Source: Saprospiraceae bacterium (GTDB lineage Bacteria; Bacteroidota; Bacteroidia; Chitinophagales; Saprospiraceae). Taken from it: a stretch of DNA of 64,000 bases. Location of the stretch: assembly GCA_013214355.1 (NCBI GenBank), contig JABSSL010000021.1, positions 51,130-115,129 on the forward strand, given 5' to 3'. This document shows, piece after piece, positions 19,514 through 29,025 of the stretch. Position 1 is the stretch's first letter. The number at the start of each line of letters is the position of its first letter. The notes below the pieces were generated by a model, which was not told where the DNA came from, ran no database searches, and was given only the letters and a program-made list of their open reading frames with translations. A program made the position numbers and the translations under genes.

Positions 19514-19521
19514 CAAAGGTA
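19514..19521 (-). promoter_or_regulatory. -7 promoter box of the unknown conserved gene
   Basis: Minus strand TACCTTTG matches TAnnTTTG, 50 bp before the ATG at 19463. It supports the ATG over the TTG at 19499. Confidence 0.45.
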
Positions 19522-19683
19522 AGAATTATTTGAGGGATTCACTAGTTCGGACGAGGGGGGCAGGCCGCCACTTCAAAAGATTTGAGGCCCAAGATTGACG
19601 GCTAGCAAGGTGGGAGACAAAGCTATGGCAATTTTCATGACGGCCTTAGCTATCCCCCGACACAATTTTCTCCTAATTTTAAA

Positions 19684-19691
19684 TAACTTTG
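19684..19691 (+). promoter_or_regulatory. -7 promoter box of the zincin/barrel gene
   Basis: TAACTTTG matches TAnnTTTG, 108 bp before the ATG at 19800. The -33 element is unclear. Confidence 0.35.
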
Positions 19692-19799
19692 GACAAATGG
19701 AATTCGGCTTTTAAAACGATGACCTTACATTGTTTGTCTATCAATTTCTTGCCAAACGGGGTTGAAGTTCCGTTTTCCATCGCTACAAAATGATCTAGT

Positions 19800-22748
19800 A
19801 TGACCAAAAAGATTTTGCTGCTATTCGCTCTATTGATCTGGATAGGGACGGGAATAGCCCAAGTTCCTTCCAATCCCATTGGAATTAACCCTCCTTCCCT
19901 TAAATGGCAACAGATCCATACCGATAAAGTACAGGTTATCTTTCCGAAAGGAAATGAGAAAGAAGCGCAGCGCGTGGCTAACGTTGTACATTATTTGGCG
20001 GATAGAGATAACGCTTCTATCGGAGATAAGCAGCAAAAGGTAACGATCCTTTTGCAAAACCAAACGGTGATACCGAATGGCTTTGTTACAGTAGGTCCAT
20101 TTCGATCAGAATTCTACCTCACTCCTCCACAATTTAACTGTACTACTGATTGGTTGGATATATTAGCGATTCATGAGTATCGACACGTTCAACAGTTTGG
20201 GAACGGTAATCATGGAATTACCAACTTCTTTAAATCTATTCTGGGATCGTGGACGTGGGGTGGTTTTACCTCTACGGCACTTCCTCGGTGGTTTTTTGAA
20301 GGGGATGCAGTGGGAATGGAAACGGCGCTAACCTCATCGGGCCGAGGGCGTTTGCCCGCCTTTGATATGGAGTATCGGGCGCTTCGATTGAATGATATCG
20401 ACTATACTTACGAAAAGGCTTCCGCTGGATCTCTCAAGGATTTTGTGCCGGACTGGTATAGTCTAGGGTATTACTTGGTTACCCACGCACGCAAACATTA
20501 CGGTAAAGATATTTGGAATAAAGTAGTCAAGGATGCCACTGCTTATAAAGGTATATTTTATCCCTTGAGTTCAAGCCTCAAACGCCATACTGGGCTAAAT
20601 ACGAGAGGACTTTATCAGCAAACTTTCGAGGAAATGGATAGTCTTTGGAAGGGGGAAGCCGCCTTGGACTTTGAATTTGCCGAAGCGACGCAATGGAATA
20701 CCCAAAAGAAACGAACGATCACGCATTATAATAATCCACAGTTTTGGAACAATAATTCCTTGGTGGTGGAAAAGCGAGGTTTTGATGAAAACCCGACCTA
20801 CTATCAATTAGATAGTGAGGGCAGTGAAGCTCGGATAACGCAATCTGGACGAATCGTAGGGGCTCCCAATTCTACCCTTTCTATTGGGGGAGGGAAGCTC
20901 TGCTGGTCAGAGTATGATTTTGACATTCGATGGGATAATCGGACTTTTTCGGTCATTCGGGTGTTTGATCGGGAGACCTACAGCAAAGCTCAACTGACTA
21001 ATAAGTCTAAATATTTTTCCCCTGCCTTGGATGAAACGGGGCGCAAAATCGTAGCGGTGGCTACGGACGAAGAACAGAATTATAACTTGCATGTTTTGAG
21101 TGCTGCTAGTGGGGTAGTAACGAATAGAATCCCCAATCCGGATAATTGGTTTTACATGTATCCTCGATGGGTCAACGAGGATCAGATTGTTGTAGTTGGG
21201 CAGAAGGGAGAGATCAATGAGTTGCAATTGATTGATGTAAGTACGGGGCAGAAGACTGCCATTCTGCCACCTACCATTCACCAGATTACACATCCATTTA
21301 GCCGAGGAGAGTACATCTATTTCTCAGCAGCTTACAGTGGCGTTAACAACATTTACGCAGTCAAGCCAGGCGAAAGTACTTTCTATCGCATTACCAATGA
21401 TATGCTAGGGGCATTTCAGCCAGCCGTTTCTCCCGATGAATCTACGCTGGCCTACAGTTCGTTTAGCCCAGAGGGCTACAATATAATGAAGATGGAGCTC
21501 GATCGAGCTCGATGGCAGCCCCTTAGCACACCTCCTGAATTTGGGATCACCTATTACGAAAACTTGGCAGAACAGGAAGGAGGAAGTATTATTGAAAACG
21601 TCCCTAATAAGGTTTTTAAGGTTAAAAAATTCAATAAGCTCTCCGGGATCATTAACCCGCATAGCGTGTTGCCGATAGTTGAACCTCCTTTGTTTGGAGC
21701 CAGTATTCTGTCAGACAACAAGTTCAGTACACTTTCCGCGGAGGGGAATGTGTATTACAATGTGAATGAGGATGAGTGGACCTATACCGCCGGACTGAGA
21801 TACGCGGAGTTCTTCCCGATACTAAGTGCCAACTATGCACGTGTTAATCGTTCTTCGTTCTTTACCAATCTATCTGCCCTAAATGATACGACCATTGTGC
21901 AAGCGGATTACATCGAAGAATGGACAGAGAATAGGGTGTCGGCAGGGCTAGCTATACCCATGACCTTTACGAAGGGGAACGCCTTTCATCGCTTAGACTT
22001 GATCGGAAATTATCAAGGCATTTCCATAAACCCGCAAGGGAATTTTGATACTCCTGCTAATGTTAGAAGGGATTCCATTGTGGTCGGTACTCGAGGCGTA
22101 AATCGATTGTCTCAATATTTTCGAGCTCCCTTGGAGTCCACCAACTTCAATGCATTGGACCTCCGCTTACTTTGGCGGAGTCTGGACCGCCGAGCTCGAC
22201 AGCATATTAACCCACGCTGGGGCCTAGTGGTGGACGGGCGATACCGTACTACTTTAGGGACGGATCAGTTTGATGCGAATGTGTTTCAATTGAGAGGGGA
22301 TATATATTTTCCGGGATTTGCTAGGACGCATAGTTTCTTCATCAATACCATGATGCAGTCTCGGGATTACCTGGACAATTATCGGTTCCCAGATTTCTTT
22401 GTCTATCCACGAGGATACAACAGCATTCTTGCGGACAACTTCTATAAGGTTGGCCTCAACTATACAATGCCACTCTGGTATCCAGATGTAGGAATCGGGT
22501 CACTTGCATTCGTAAAGCGAGTAAGAGCAAACTTCTTCTACGATTTTGGGCGAGCCCAATTAACAGATCCCTTCGATGTTACACGCAATGTACGTTCTCT
22601 GGGTATTGACTTAGGCTTTGATGTTAGGGTTATCCGCTTGTTAGATGTAGATTTTGGACTGCGATATAGCTATCTACTGGACGAAAACCTTGCACCAGGC
22701 GGACAACAGCATCAATTTGATTTCATCCTATTAAGTATAGGTGGATAA
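19800..22748 (+). CDS. outer-membrane protein: zincin-like domain, TolB-type propeller, C-terminal beta-barrel
   Basis: 982 aa with a signal peptide (KKILLLFALLIWIGTGIAQ). Residues about 30-280 contain HEYRH (125-129), which fits HExxH, followed 35 residues later by WFFEGDAVGMET with a candidate third ligand E167: a gluzincin arrangement. Residues about 300-600 hold propeller blades of WD40/TolB type (FSPALDETGRKIVAVAT; QPAVSPDESTLAYSSF). The last 350 residues alternate like transmembrane beta strands and resemble surface-antigen barrels. It likely sits in the outer membrane. Its final 18 bp overlap the convergent GCS2-CBS gene. Substrate unknown. Confidence 0.75.
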   Translation: MTKKILLLFALLIWIGTGIAQVPSNPIGINPPSLKWQQIHTDKVQVIFPKGNEKEAQRVANVVHYLADRDNASIGDKQQKVTILLQNQTVIPNGFVTVGPFRSEFYLTPPQFNCTTDWLDILAIHEYRHVQQFGNGNHGITNFFKSILGSWTWGGFTSTALPRWFFEGDAVGMETALTSSGRGRLPAFDMEYRALRLNDIDYTYEKASAGSLKDFVPDWYSLGYYLVTHARKHYGKDIWNKVVKDATAYKGIFYPLSSSLKRHTGLNTRGLYQQTFEEMDSLWKGEAALDFEFAEATQWNTQKKRTITHYNNPQFWNNNSLVVEKRGFDENPTYYQLDSEGSEARITQSGRIVGAPNSTLSIGGGKLCWSEYDFDIRWDNRTFSVIRVFDRETYSKAQLTNKSKYFSPALDETGRKIVAVATDEEQNYNLHVLSAASGVVTNRIPNPDNWFYMYPRWVNEDQIVVVGQKGEINELQLIDVSTGQKTAILPPTIHQITHPFSRGEYIYFSAAYSGVNNIYAVKPGESTFYRITNDMLGAFQPAVSPDESTLAYSSFSPEGYNIMKMELDRARWQPLSTPPEFGITYYENLAEQEGGSIIENVPNKVFKVKKFNKLSGIINPHSVLPIVEPPLFGASILSDNKFSTLSAEGNVYYNVNEDEWTYTAGLRYAEFFPILSANYARVNRSSFFTNLSALNDTTIVQADYIEEWTENRVSAGLAIPMTFTKGNAFHRLDLIGNYQGISINPQGNFDTPANVRRDSIVVGTRGVNRLSQYFRAPLESTNFNALDLRLLWRSLDRRARQHINPRWGLVVDGRYRTTLGTDQFDANVFQLRGDIYFPGFARTHSFFINTMMQSRDYLDNYRFPDFFVYPRGYNSILADNFYKVGLNYTMPLWYPDVGIGSLAFVKRVRANFFYDFGRAQLTDPFDVTRNVRSLGIDLGFDVRVIRLLDVDFGLRYSYLLDENLAPGGQQHQFDFILLSIGG

Positions 22749-24632
22749 AGGTAGCTCGATGGAACTAAGATCTTTCTCCGTCAAGATACCGACCAATTTG
22801 CCGTTGTAGACGATAGGTAAGCAGCTTAACTGATGTTCCTGTAAGACAATACCTGCTTCTTCCAAGCTATCTTTGGCATCGGCCGTAATCACATCGGTGA
22901 TCATGATATTTTTTGCTAGAACCTGCTGATTAGCAAGGTTTTGGGTCATCCTAGTAATTAGCCCGTCGGTAATCATCCCGATTAGATTCCCTTGCCTATC
23001 TTCTACCGGTACATGGTGAATATTTTTCCACTGCATCATCTGATCAACGAACTGCACACTATCTTCCTCATGTACAATGAAAATGTCAGTGCTCATGATA
23101 TCTTCTACCAAAGTAGAGGGGTGCAGGTTTACCTTCTTGACTGGAGCTGCTTCTTTTTGCCCCGGAATATCCCATTCACCGACTGGTGTATTCTTGAGCT
23201 GATAGTCTATCATCTGCTGACTCATCGTTTTCAGCGCTAAAGGTCTGCTACTTTCCTTGGTCAACTCCCTGAAGGCCTCAACTTGCCAGATGGATCCGGT
23301 CTGCTGTTTTCGAATTCGCTGGTCAATTATCCCTAGATAATGTTCGATATCTTTCGAATCGACTCCAGTTTTCTCCAGCCCAGATTTCGCCATAGGGATC
23401 AATTCGTTTAAGATCAGATCCTGCGCTGATATTGGTCCGTCAAACCAATCTATCACACTAGCCAGGCCTGTTCTTGCGGCACGAATGAAATTGTCTTTGG
23501 CGATTCGGAAGTCCGTTTTTTCCCAGAAGTTGTGATGGTCTTCTTTTTGCCCTTCCATTAAACCTACCCAGAAAGCGAAATTGGCAATCTCATCAGCTAC
23601 GGTTGGACCTGAAGGTAGATAACGGCATTCAATTCTGAGGTGTGGCTTAGTGCCTTGTGGGCCATAGCATAGGCGGTTCCAGGTATAAGTGGTCCCATTA
23701 TGTAGTCGAATGGCCCTCAGGTTGGGTGTTTTGCCTTCCTGCAAGACCTGTGTAGCGTCTTGAAAGTCATCCGAAGTTAAAAGAAGCGGAAACCGCATCA
23801 ATTCATTTTTCCAAAGCTCGGCAGGAGAATGGCGAAGCCAATCATGACCGAAATATACCCGGGGTAATTTTTTGCGTAAATGGTTCCGCGAGCTGCGCGT
23901 ATCTAAACTCTGCTTAAAGAGGGCTATACGAGTTTCGGACCAGAGTTCGCGACCAAAGAGTAGCGGAGAATTGGTACAAGCAGCCAAAACGGGTCCTGCT
24001 ATCATTTGTGACCAATTGTATTTTCTTACGAAATCATTAGGCGCAATCTGTAAATGTAGTTGGAAGCTCGTGTTACAGGCCTCGAATAATACAGATTCTA
24101 AAGACATGATCAATTCATCCACACCCTGTAGATAAATTTCAAAGTGATCTCCTCTGATGTCTGCTAACATCTTGCTGAGTACTTGATACCGCTGAATCGG
24201 CGTCATGTAGGAGAAGGCGAGGTGTCTATATTGTAAAGTTGGCAGAATGCCACAAAGTAGTAATTGAAGATCTCGGGCCTTGGCCTTCGAGGTTCCTGCC
24301 TTGAGAAGTTCCAGCAGGCTACGCTCTGCTTGACTAAAGCAATCCCCTTTTAGATCCAGAGGATCGCCATTGATCTCTAGGTTAAATAAGGCTAACTCAT
24401 TCGTATATTCTCTCAGTTGAAGATCATCTAGTATATCTAAGGCCGCTTTAGCCGGCTCGAGTTGGCTATCTACCACACAGAGCTCTTGCTCGAGACCAAT
24501 TTTTGGCGCACCGCTTTCGAAACGCCCTTGTTCCAAAAGAGATTCAAAAGCATGGATATCATTAATGGCATGCGCATACATCTTTGCTCTGTCCCGATTG
24601 TCTCGGATTGGTCGAATGTTGAAGTCTCCCAT
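22731..24632 (-). CDS. glutamate-cysteine ligase family 2 (GCS2) protein fused to a CBS pair
   Basis: 633 aa in two parts. Residues about 25-470 match the GCS2/YbdK carboxylate-amine ligase fold: the GLEQELCVVD metal/substrate strand, FNLEINGDPL, and a long helical core. Residues about 510-633 form two CBS motifs (VEDIMSTDIFIVHEEDSVQF; LAKNIMITDVITADAKDSLE), which usually bind adenine nucleotides and gate activity. So it should be a cytoplasmic ligase under nucleotide control. It lies 3 bp downstream of a separate CBS gene, clearly co-transcribed. Substrate unknown; a gamma-glutamyl ligase is the default guess. Confidence 0.8.
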   Translation of the reverse strand: MGDFNIRPIRDNRDRAKMYAHAINDIHAFESLLEQGRFESGAPKIGLEQELCVVDSQLEPAKAALDILDDLQLREYTNELALFNLEINGDPLDLKGDCFSQAERSLLELLKAGTSKAKARDLQLLLCGILPTLQYRHLAFSYMTPIQRYQVLSKMLADIRGDHFEIYLQGVDELIMSLESVLFEACNTSFQLHLQIAPNDFVRKYNWSQMIAGPVLAACTNSPLLFGRELWSETRIALFKQSLDTRSSRNHLRKKLPRVYFGHDWLRHSPAELWKNELMRFPLLLTSDDFQDATQVLQEGKTPNLRAIRLHNGTTYTWNRLCYGPQGTKPHLRIECRYLPSGPTVADEIANFAFWVGLMEGQKEDHHNFWEKTDFRIAKDNFIRAARTGLASVIDWFDGPISAQDLILNELIPMAKSGLEKTGVDSKDIEHYLGIIDQRIRKQQTGSIWQVEAFRELTKESSRPLALKTMSQQMIDYQLKNTPVGEWDIPGQKEAAPVKKVNLHPSTLVEDIMSTDIFIVHEEDSVQFVDQMMQWKNIHHVPVEDRQGNLIGMITDGLITRMTQNLANQQVLAKNIMITDVITADAKDSLEEAGIVLQEHQLSCLPIVYNGKLVGILTEKDLSSIELPLSTYT

Positions 24633-24635
24633 GGA

Positions 24636-25064
24636 TTATTGGTTTTGGAAACAGTGATGTAAAAGGTCTAGTGCACTAACAATCCCAACTAACTTTCCTT
24701 TCTCTAGGATTGGAATGGCTCGGAAGGTGTTTTCTTTCAGGAGTTGATAGGCTTGTGCGACTGTATCAGTCGGGCGTAAAGATTGGACGTCTCTGGTCAT
24801 TAAATCAGAAATCCTAAGCGATCGTAGTAAGGCCTGATTGTAGCTGTCGGCATCCGGGTTGCGGAAAAGCGAAGCTCCATACCGAATACGTTCATAGTCA
24901 GTCTGACTGACAATGCCAACTAGACGGTTTTCCTCATCAGTCACTGGAAGATGATGAATCTTATGTTGTTGGAAAATGTTGCCCAATTGGTCCGCACAAT
25001 CCTCTTGTGATAAGGTCTTCAGTTCTACGGACATGATATGAGCTAGTGGCAAAGAAAAATTCAT
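24636..25064 (-). CDS. CBS-domain protein
   Basis: 142 aa made of one CBS pair: motif one around LGNIFQQHKIHHLPVTDEEN and RLVGIVSQTD, motif two around VAQAYQLLKENTFRAIPI and KLVGIVSALDLLH. It has no other domain. It is the first gene of a two-gene operon with the GCS2-CBS ligase, starts at an ATG and ends 3 bp before its partner. A likely role is nucleotide-dependent regulation of that ligase; this is inference. Confidence 0.88.
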   Translation of the reverse strand: MNFSLPLAHIMSVELKTLSQEDCADQLGNIFQQHKIHHLPVTDEENRLVGIVSQTDYERIRYGASLFRNPDADSYNQALLRSLRISDLMTRDVQSLRPTDTVAQAYQLLKENTFRAIPILEKGKLVGIVSALDLLHHCFQNQ

Positions 25065-25224
25065 AAGGTCTTAGTTTCTAGCTATAAAGTTAGGGGGAGC
25101 CAGAAGTTTGGTGACTGATATTTATCAACCTCCTGATTGAGGAATATCAGTTGAGTGCCAGCGGAGGACTGATCAAACTAAATTTTGCTAAGAATAGATA
25201 GGCCTGAGAGGACAGACCTCTTAG

Positions 25225-27777
25225 CTAATCCCCATAGATGGTTAAACCACTAATGGGTTTATTGTGATTTGGGAAAAGTAGACTTACGCAGTAGCCTATG
25301 ATAAGGCAAGACAAGAATCCGCTAGCTGTATACAAAAGGAAATGAATGGGCTGATAGATGGTAATGAAGTATTGAACCACTCCACTTAGTAGTAGGCCAA
25401 CAAATGCTCCCATCCCATTAGCCCGCTTACTAATGATCCCCAGCAGGAAAACCCCTCCTAGCCCGCCGGTAATTAACCCGATAATCTTCAGGAATTCATC
25501 CCAAATAGATTTGACACTCAGGGTCGCAAATAGTAACGCAAAGGTGATACCCGCGATTCCTATCACTAAAGTGGCCCAGCGCCCCACTGACAAACCATTC
25601 CCACGCCAACCAAACATGTGATGGAAGTCTATGGTATAAGCGGTAGCCGCAGAGTTCATGCTGCTGCTCAAACTTGACATGGCAGCGGCAAAAATACCTG
25701 CGATGAGGAGCCCGGAAACCCCATCGGGAAGTTGAGAAATAATGTACCAAGGGAAGATAGCATCATTCGATGCCATAGCGGGGAGAAGCGTTTCGGGTCG
25801 GGATTTGTAGAAGGCGAACAATGCAGTTCCGACAAAGAAAAATATCCATCCGATCGATAAACTCACCCAGGTATAGGTCCAGATACTTTGCCGAGCCGCC
25901 TTTACATCACGTGTAGTTAAGTAGCGTTGCACCATGCTTTGGTCCGTGCTATAAGTAATTAGATTGGAGAAAAAGCCGCTGATCACGACGACCCAAAAAG
26001 TGGGCTGTTTCCAGTCCAATACCATATTTATGATCTCGAATTTTTCGTAATCTACTCCCGTACGTATAATTCCACTCATTCCGCCTTCCATATCAAAGCT
26101 AATTAGGGTCAGACACAGAATAATACCACCAACTAAAACGATGACTTGCAATACATCGGTCCAGACAACCGCCTCAATCCCACCCATTAGCGTGTAAATC
26201 AAACTTACCCCACCCATCATTAGAATACAGAGAATTACATCCCAGCCCGTAGCTATATTCAGTGCGATGGCTGGCAAGTATAGCACCACTCCGATGCGCC
26301 CCAGTTGAAAGATGATAAAGGTCAGACTACCCAATAATCGGGTCGCTAAATTGAATCGCTTTTCGAGGTATTCGTAGGCACTGGTTATGTCCAGTTTTTT
26401 ATAAAAGGGGATAAAGAGACTACCCACAACAATGGGGATAAGAATGAGCGGTAGTTTTGTCATGAAGTAAGCCCAGTCCGTCATGTAGGTTTTGGCCGGG
26501 ACTGCCATGAAACTAATGGCGCTCAGGCCCGTGCCATAGATACTTAAGCCTGCGGCCCACCAGGGGATTCTATTTCCCCCTTTGAAGTAGTCATTTTCAG
26601 TTAATTGTCTTTGGGAAAAGAATATGCCTACTCCCAAGAGGACTATGAAATATAGAACAATAATGATCGTGTTCAAGAGGCTAAATGATGGACGAGTAAC
26701 CTCAAGCTGCAGCACCTGTACTTCAAAAGTGGAATTTTCCTTCTTTTCTAATCCTAGGAAGTCCTGCTGGGCATTACTTACACTTCCTTCCCGGTTTAGT
26801 GTGCCAGCCATGTCGACTGATCGCCAGCTTTCAGTGATCGTATGGAAAATAAACAAGGGATTGGCACCGTCCTTACTTTGTGCACTAAAGTATAGGATAT
26901 CTGCACTGCCAAATGGAACATTATGAATGGGTGCTGGTCCTAGTTCTTGAGGTATGGAAATACTTGTTGGCAATTTCTCCCACTGGTCTAGTGCAAGGTC
27001 ATATTTGAGCATACGGGTAGTAGAGAAATCCCTACTCAGAACGAATAAGGCATTCCGCAATCCGTCATGCTGCAGCGATACATTAAGGATGCTTTCAGTG
27101 CCAGCGGGAGGTGGGCTTAAGTATTGCCAGCTGGCATTGGTTTGTTCTAGATCTAAAGCGTAGAAATGTACATCAGTTAAATGCTGCTCTTGCTTGCGCA
27201 GCCATAAATATAGTTTAGTCCCTGAGGCCCAGCTTTTCAGGATCTGACTATGGCGAGGGAAATCAGGGAGCCAGGTAAATTCAGTATCTAGCGCACCCCA
27301 GGTACTCGGTATAAAACAGGCTTTGGTAGTGTTTGGGTCTTCACTAGCCTTAATCAAGCATACCAATCCATTTGGGGTAACCAATATTTCTTGGAGTGCG
27401 GCCTCAAGAAATGGTAGAGTCATCGTGTAGAGCCTCGCCTCGCCTTCACTCATACTAGCAAAAATGCTTAGATTGCAGCTTGGAGGGGTAGCACTAGCAA
27501 GGGTAGTATCCGTCTGGGGCGAGCAGTGAATGACAGCTAGTTGATCATTGATATAGGCATACTTTGTTTGACGGCCGTCGACTTGATCTAGCACTGAAGT
27601 TTGAAAGGTGGATTTGGCTTGCCAGTGCAAATTCAGCCTCAGTTCTTCGGAGCCAAGGAGGTCTTGACTGTTCAATGTAAAACAGCAAAGGGATAGCCAT
27701 AAGCTAACCCAAGCGCCTTTGTTACCTAAGCGGAGGAGTAAGAAGAAATTTTGAAGATCATTGCTTTTTAGCTGCAT
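25225..27777 (-). CDS. sodium:solute symporter with N-terminal extracytoplasmic beta-propeller
   Basis: 850 aa. Residues 1-40 look like a signal peptide or anchor. Residues about 45-365 are beta-rich Kelch-like propeller sequence of the kind seen in cyclically permuted mutarotases. From about 370 onward there are some 13 hydrophobic helices and SSS-family motifs, for example NDYFKGGNRIPWWAAGLSIY, GTGLSAISFMAVPAKTY and FAAAMSSLSSSMNSAATAY. Related fusions occur in sialic acid and other sugar uptake systems, so Na+-coupled uptake of a sugar that the propeller first binds or isomerises is likely. No catabolic partner is adjacent. Confidence 0.85.
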   Translation of the reverse strand: MQLKSNDLQNFFLLLRLGNKGAWVSLWLSLCCFTLNSQDLLGSEELRLNLHWQAKSTFQTSVLDQVDGRQTKYAYINDQLAVIHCSPQTDTTLASATPPSCNLSIFASMSEGEARLYTMTLPFLEAALQEILVTPNGLVCLIKASEDPNTTKACFIPSTWGALDTEFTWLPDFPRHSQILKSWASGTKLYLWLRKQEQHLTDVHFYALDLEQTNASWQYLSPPPAGTESILNVSLQHDGLRNALFVLSRDFSTTRMLKYDLALDQWEKLPTSISIPQELGPAPIHNVPFGSADILYFSAQSKDGANPLFIFHTITESWRSVDMAGTLNREGSVSNAQQDFLGLEKKENSTFEVQVLQLEVTRPSFSLLNTIIIVLYFIVLLGVGIFFSQRQLTENDYFKGGNRIPWWAAGLSIYGTGLSAISFMAVPAKTYMTDWAYFMTKLPLILIPIVVGSLFIPFYKKLDITSAYEYLEKRFNLATRLLGSLTFIIFQLGRIGVVLYLPAIALNIATGWDVILCILMMGGVSLIYTLMGGIEAVVWTDVLQVIVLVGGIILCLTLISFDMEGGMSGIIRTGVDYEKFEIINMVLDWKQPTFWVVVISGFFSNLITYSTDQSMVQRYLTTRDVKAARQSIWTYTWVSLSIGWIFFFVGTALFAFYKSRPETLLPAMASNDAIFPWYIISQLPDGVSGLLIAGIFAAAMSSLSSSMNSAATAYTIDFHHMFGWRGNGLSVGRWATLVIGIAGITFALLFATLSVKSIWDEFLKIIGLITGGLGGVFLLGIISKRANGMGAFVGLLLSGVVQYFITIYQPIHFLLYTASGFLSCLIIGYCVSLLFPNHNKPISGLTIYGD

Positions 27778-27840
27778 TCCAGTAAAGATAATCTAGAAGC
27801 CAGCTAAATTAAAAGGCACCCTGTAAATAAAGAAGTGAAG

Positions 27841-28587
27841 ATGAAAATTGGAACCATTATTTTATGTAGATACAGCTCCTCTAGATTGCCCGGAAAAATC
27901 CTGAGAGATATCCAAGGGAATACACCGCTGAGCTATTTGTATGGGAAATTTTCCAGGTATATCGACAGCCAAGATCTTTTAGTAGCAACTTCGACAGATC
28001 CTTCGGATGATATTATTGAAGCGTACTGCCAATCCCATGGGTACAACTGTTTTAGAGGGAGTCTAGACAATGTTTCCCAACGGTTTTTAGCAGCAGCCCA
28101 GTCTATGGATTGTGATTATGCGATTCGGATTAATGGGGATGCTTTGTTTTTGGACGTACCGACCTATCTAGAGATGATAGATATGTGCAGGGCTGGGGAT
28201 TTTGATTTTATCTCTAATGTAAAAGGACGCAGCTTTCCTTTTGGCATGAGTGTGGAAATTGTGCGGACGAAATTCTACGAAGCTTTGCAAGAAAAGATCC
28301 AAGATAATCCACGCTATGTTGAACATGTTACCTTATATCTCTATGAGCACCCTGCGGAAGGCAAGCAATTTCATCATGTGAACACCAGCCATCCACAATT
28401 GAGTGGTTTGCAGATAGCTTTAGATACTCCCGCAGACCTAGTCTTGGCCCAACAGGTGATGGAGAAGTTGGGAGAAGACTATTACAACTGCGACTTAGAG
28501 CGTTTTCAAGCAACTATCGAAACTATTCAAGCAGAATACAAGTTGGAAGGGAAAACATGGAATTACCACAAAGACATTGCTAAATAA
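27841..28587 (+). CDS. SpsF-like cytidylyltransferase
   Basis: 248 aa from the ATG at 27841 (a GTG lies two codons earlier). The opening TIILCRYSSSRLPGKILRDI is the nucleotide-binding signature of the CMP-sugar transferase group (SpsF/NeuA-like), with the conserved INGDALFLD strand near residue 97 and NVKGRSFPFGMSVEIV later. It is expected to activate a sugar for a surface glycan. It leads an operon of three genes (ACT protein, primase-like protein). No other glycan gene is nearby, so the product is open. Confidence 0.8.
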   Translation: MKIGTIILCRYSSSRLPGKILRDIQGNTPLSYLYGKFSRYIDSQDLLVATSTDPSDDIIEAYCQSHGYNCFRGSLDNVSQRFLAAAQSMDCDYAIRINGDALFLDVPTYLEMIDMCRAGDFDFISNVKGRSFPFGMSVEIVRTKFYEALQEKIQDNPRYVEHVTLYLYEHPAEGKQFHHVNTSHPQLSGLQIALDTPADLVLAQQVMEKLGEDYYNCDLERFQATIETIQAEYKLEGKTWNYHKDIAK

Positions 28588-28593
28588 TTCACG

Positions 28594-28989
28594 ATGGCAG
28601 GGGAAATGGATTTGCGTAAATTGATCCAAGGCATGAAACCCAAACTGAATCCAGGAAGCTTCGTTTTCTGCACACTTCCAGAGAAACAGCTTCCTTTAGA
28701 TGTAGCGTTTATTGCTAGCTTCAGAGAGGAGGAGGGCGTGACGGTGGTTTTGGAACAAGTCCTTGCTGATCAAAAGGGGTGGAGCTATGAAAGCGGGATG
28801 GCTTGGATTACACTGACGGTACATTCTGCTCTGGAGGCGGTGGGCTTGACTGCGGCTTTTTCTAGTGCTTTGGCTCAGGAAGGGATTAGTTGCAATGTAA
28901 TCGCAGGCTATTATCATGATCATCTCTTTGTTCCACTTGAGCGTGCCAAGGATGCCATGAATGCCCTACAGCGATTGTCATCAGAATAA
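28594..28989 (+). CDS. ACT-domain-like protein
   Basis: 131 aa; an alternative ATG lies 5 codons in. It matches COG3602-type ACT proteins: the N-terminal LIQGMKPKLNPGSFVF, then ITLTVHSALEAVGLTAAFSS, and the C-terminal GISCNVIAGYYHDHLFVPLE. ACT domains bind amino acids and regulate enzymes; these small stand-alone versions have no assigned role. It starts 6 bp after the cytidylyltransferase stop, indicating co-transcription. Confidence 0.85.
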   Translation: MAGEMDLRKLIQGMKPKLNPGSFVFCTLPEKQLPLDVAFIASFREEEGVTVVLEQVLADQKGWSYESGMAWITLTVHSALEAVGLTAAFSSALAQEGISCNVIAGYYHDHLFVPLERAKDAMNALQRLSSE

Positions 28990-29025
28990 TACGCTAAGTA
29001 ATTTGACTTAATAACCCAGTACCAA

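Larger units (their letters stand above)
19500..19799. other. 300-bp divergent promoter region
   Basis: Non-coding interval between divergent genes. It holds the two -7 boxes listed separately (19514-19521 minus, 19684-19691 plus) and leaves a leader of about 100 nt for the plus-strand outer-membrane protein gene. I see no other structure. Confidence 0.5.
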
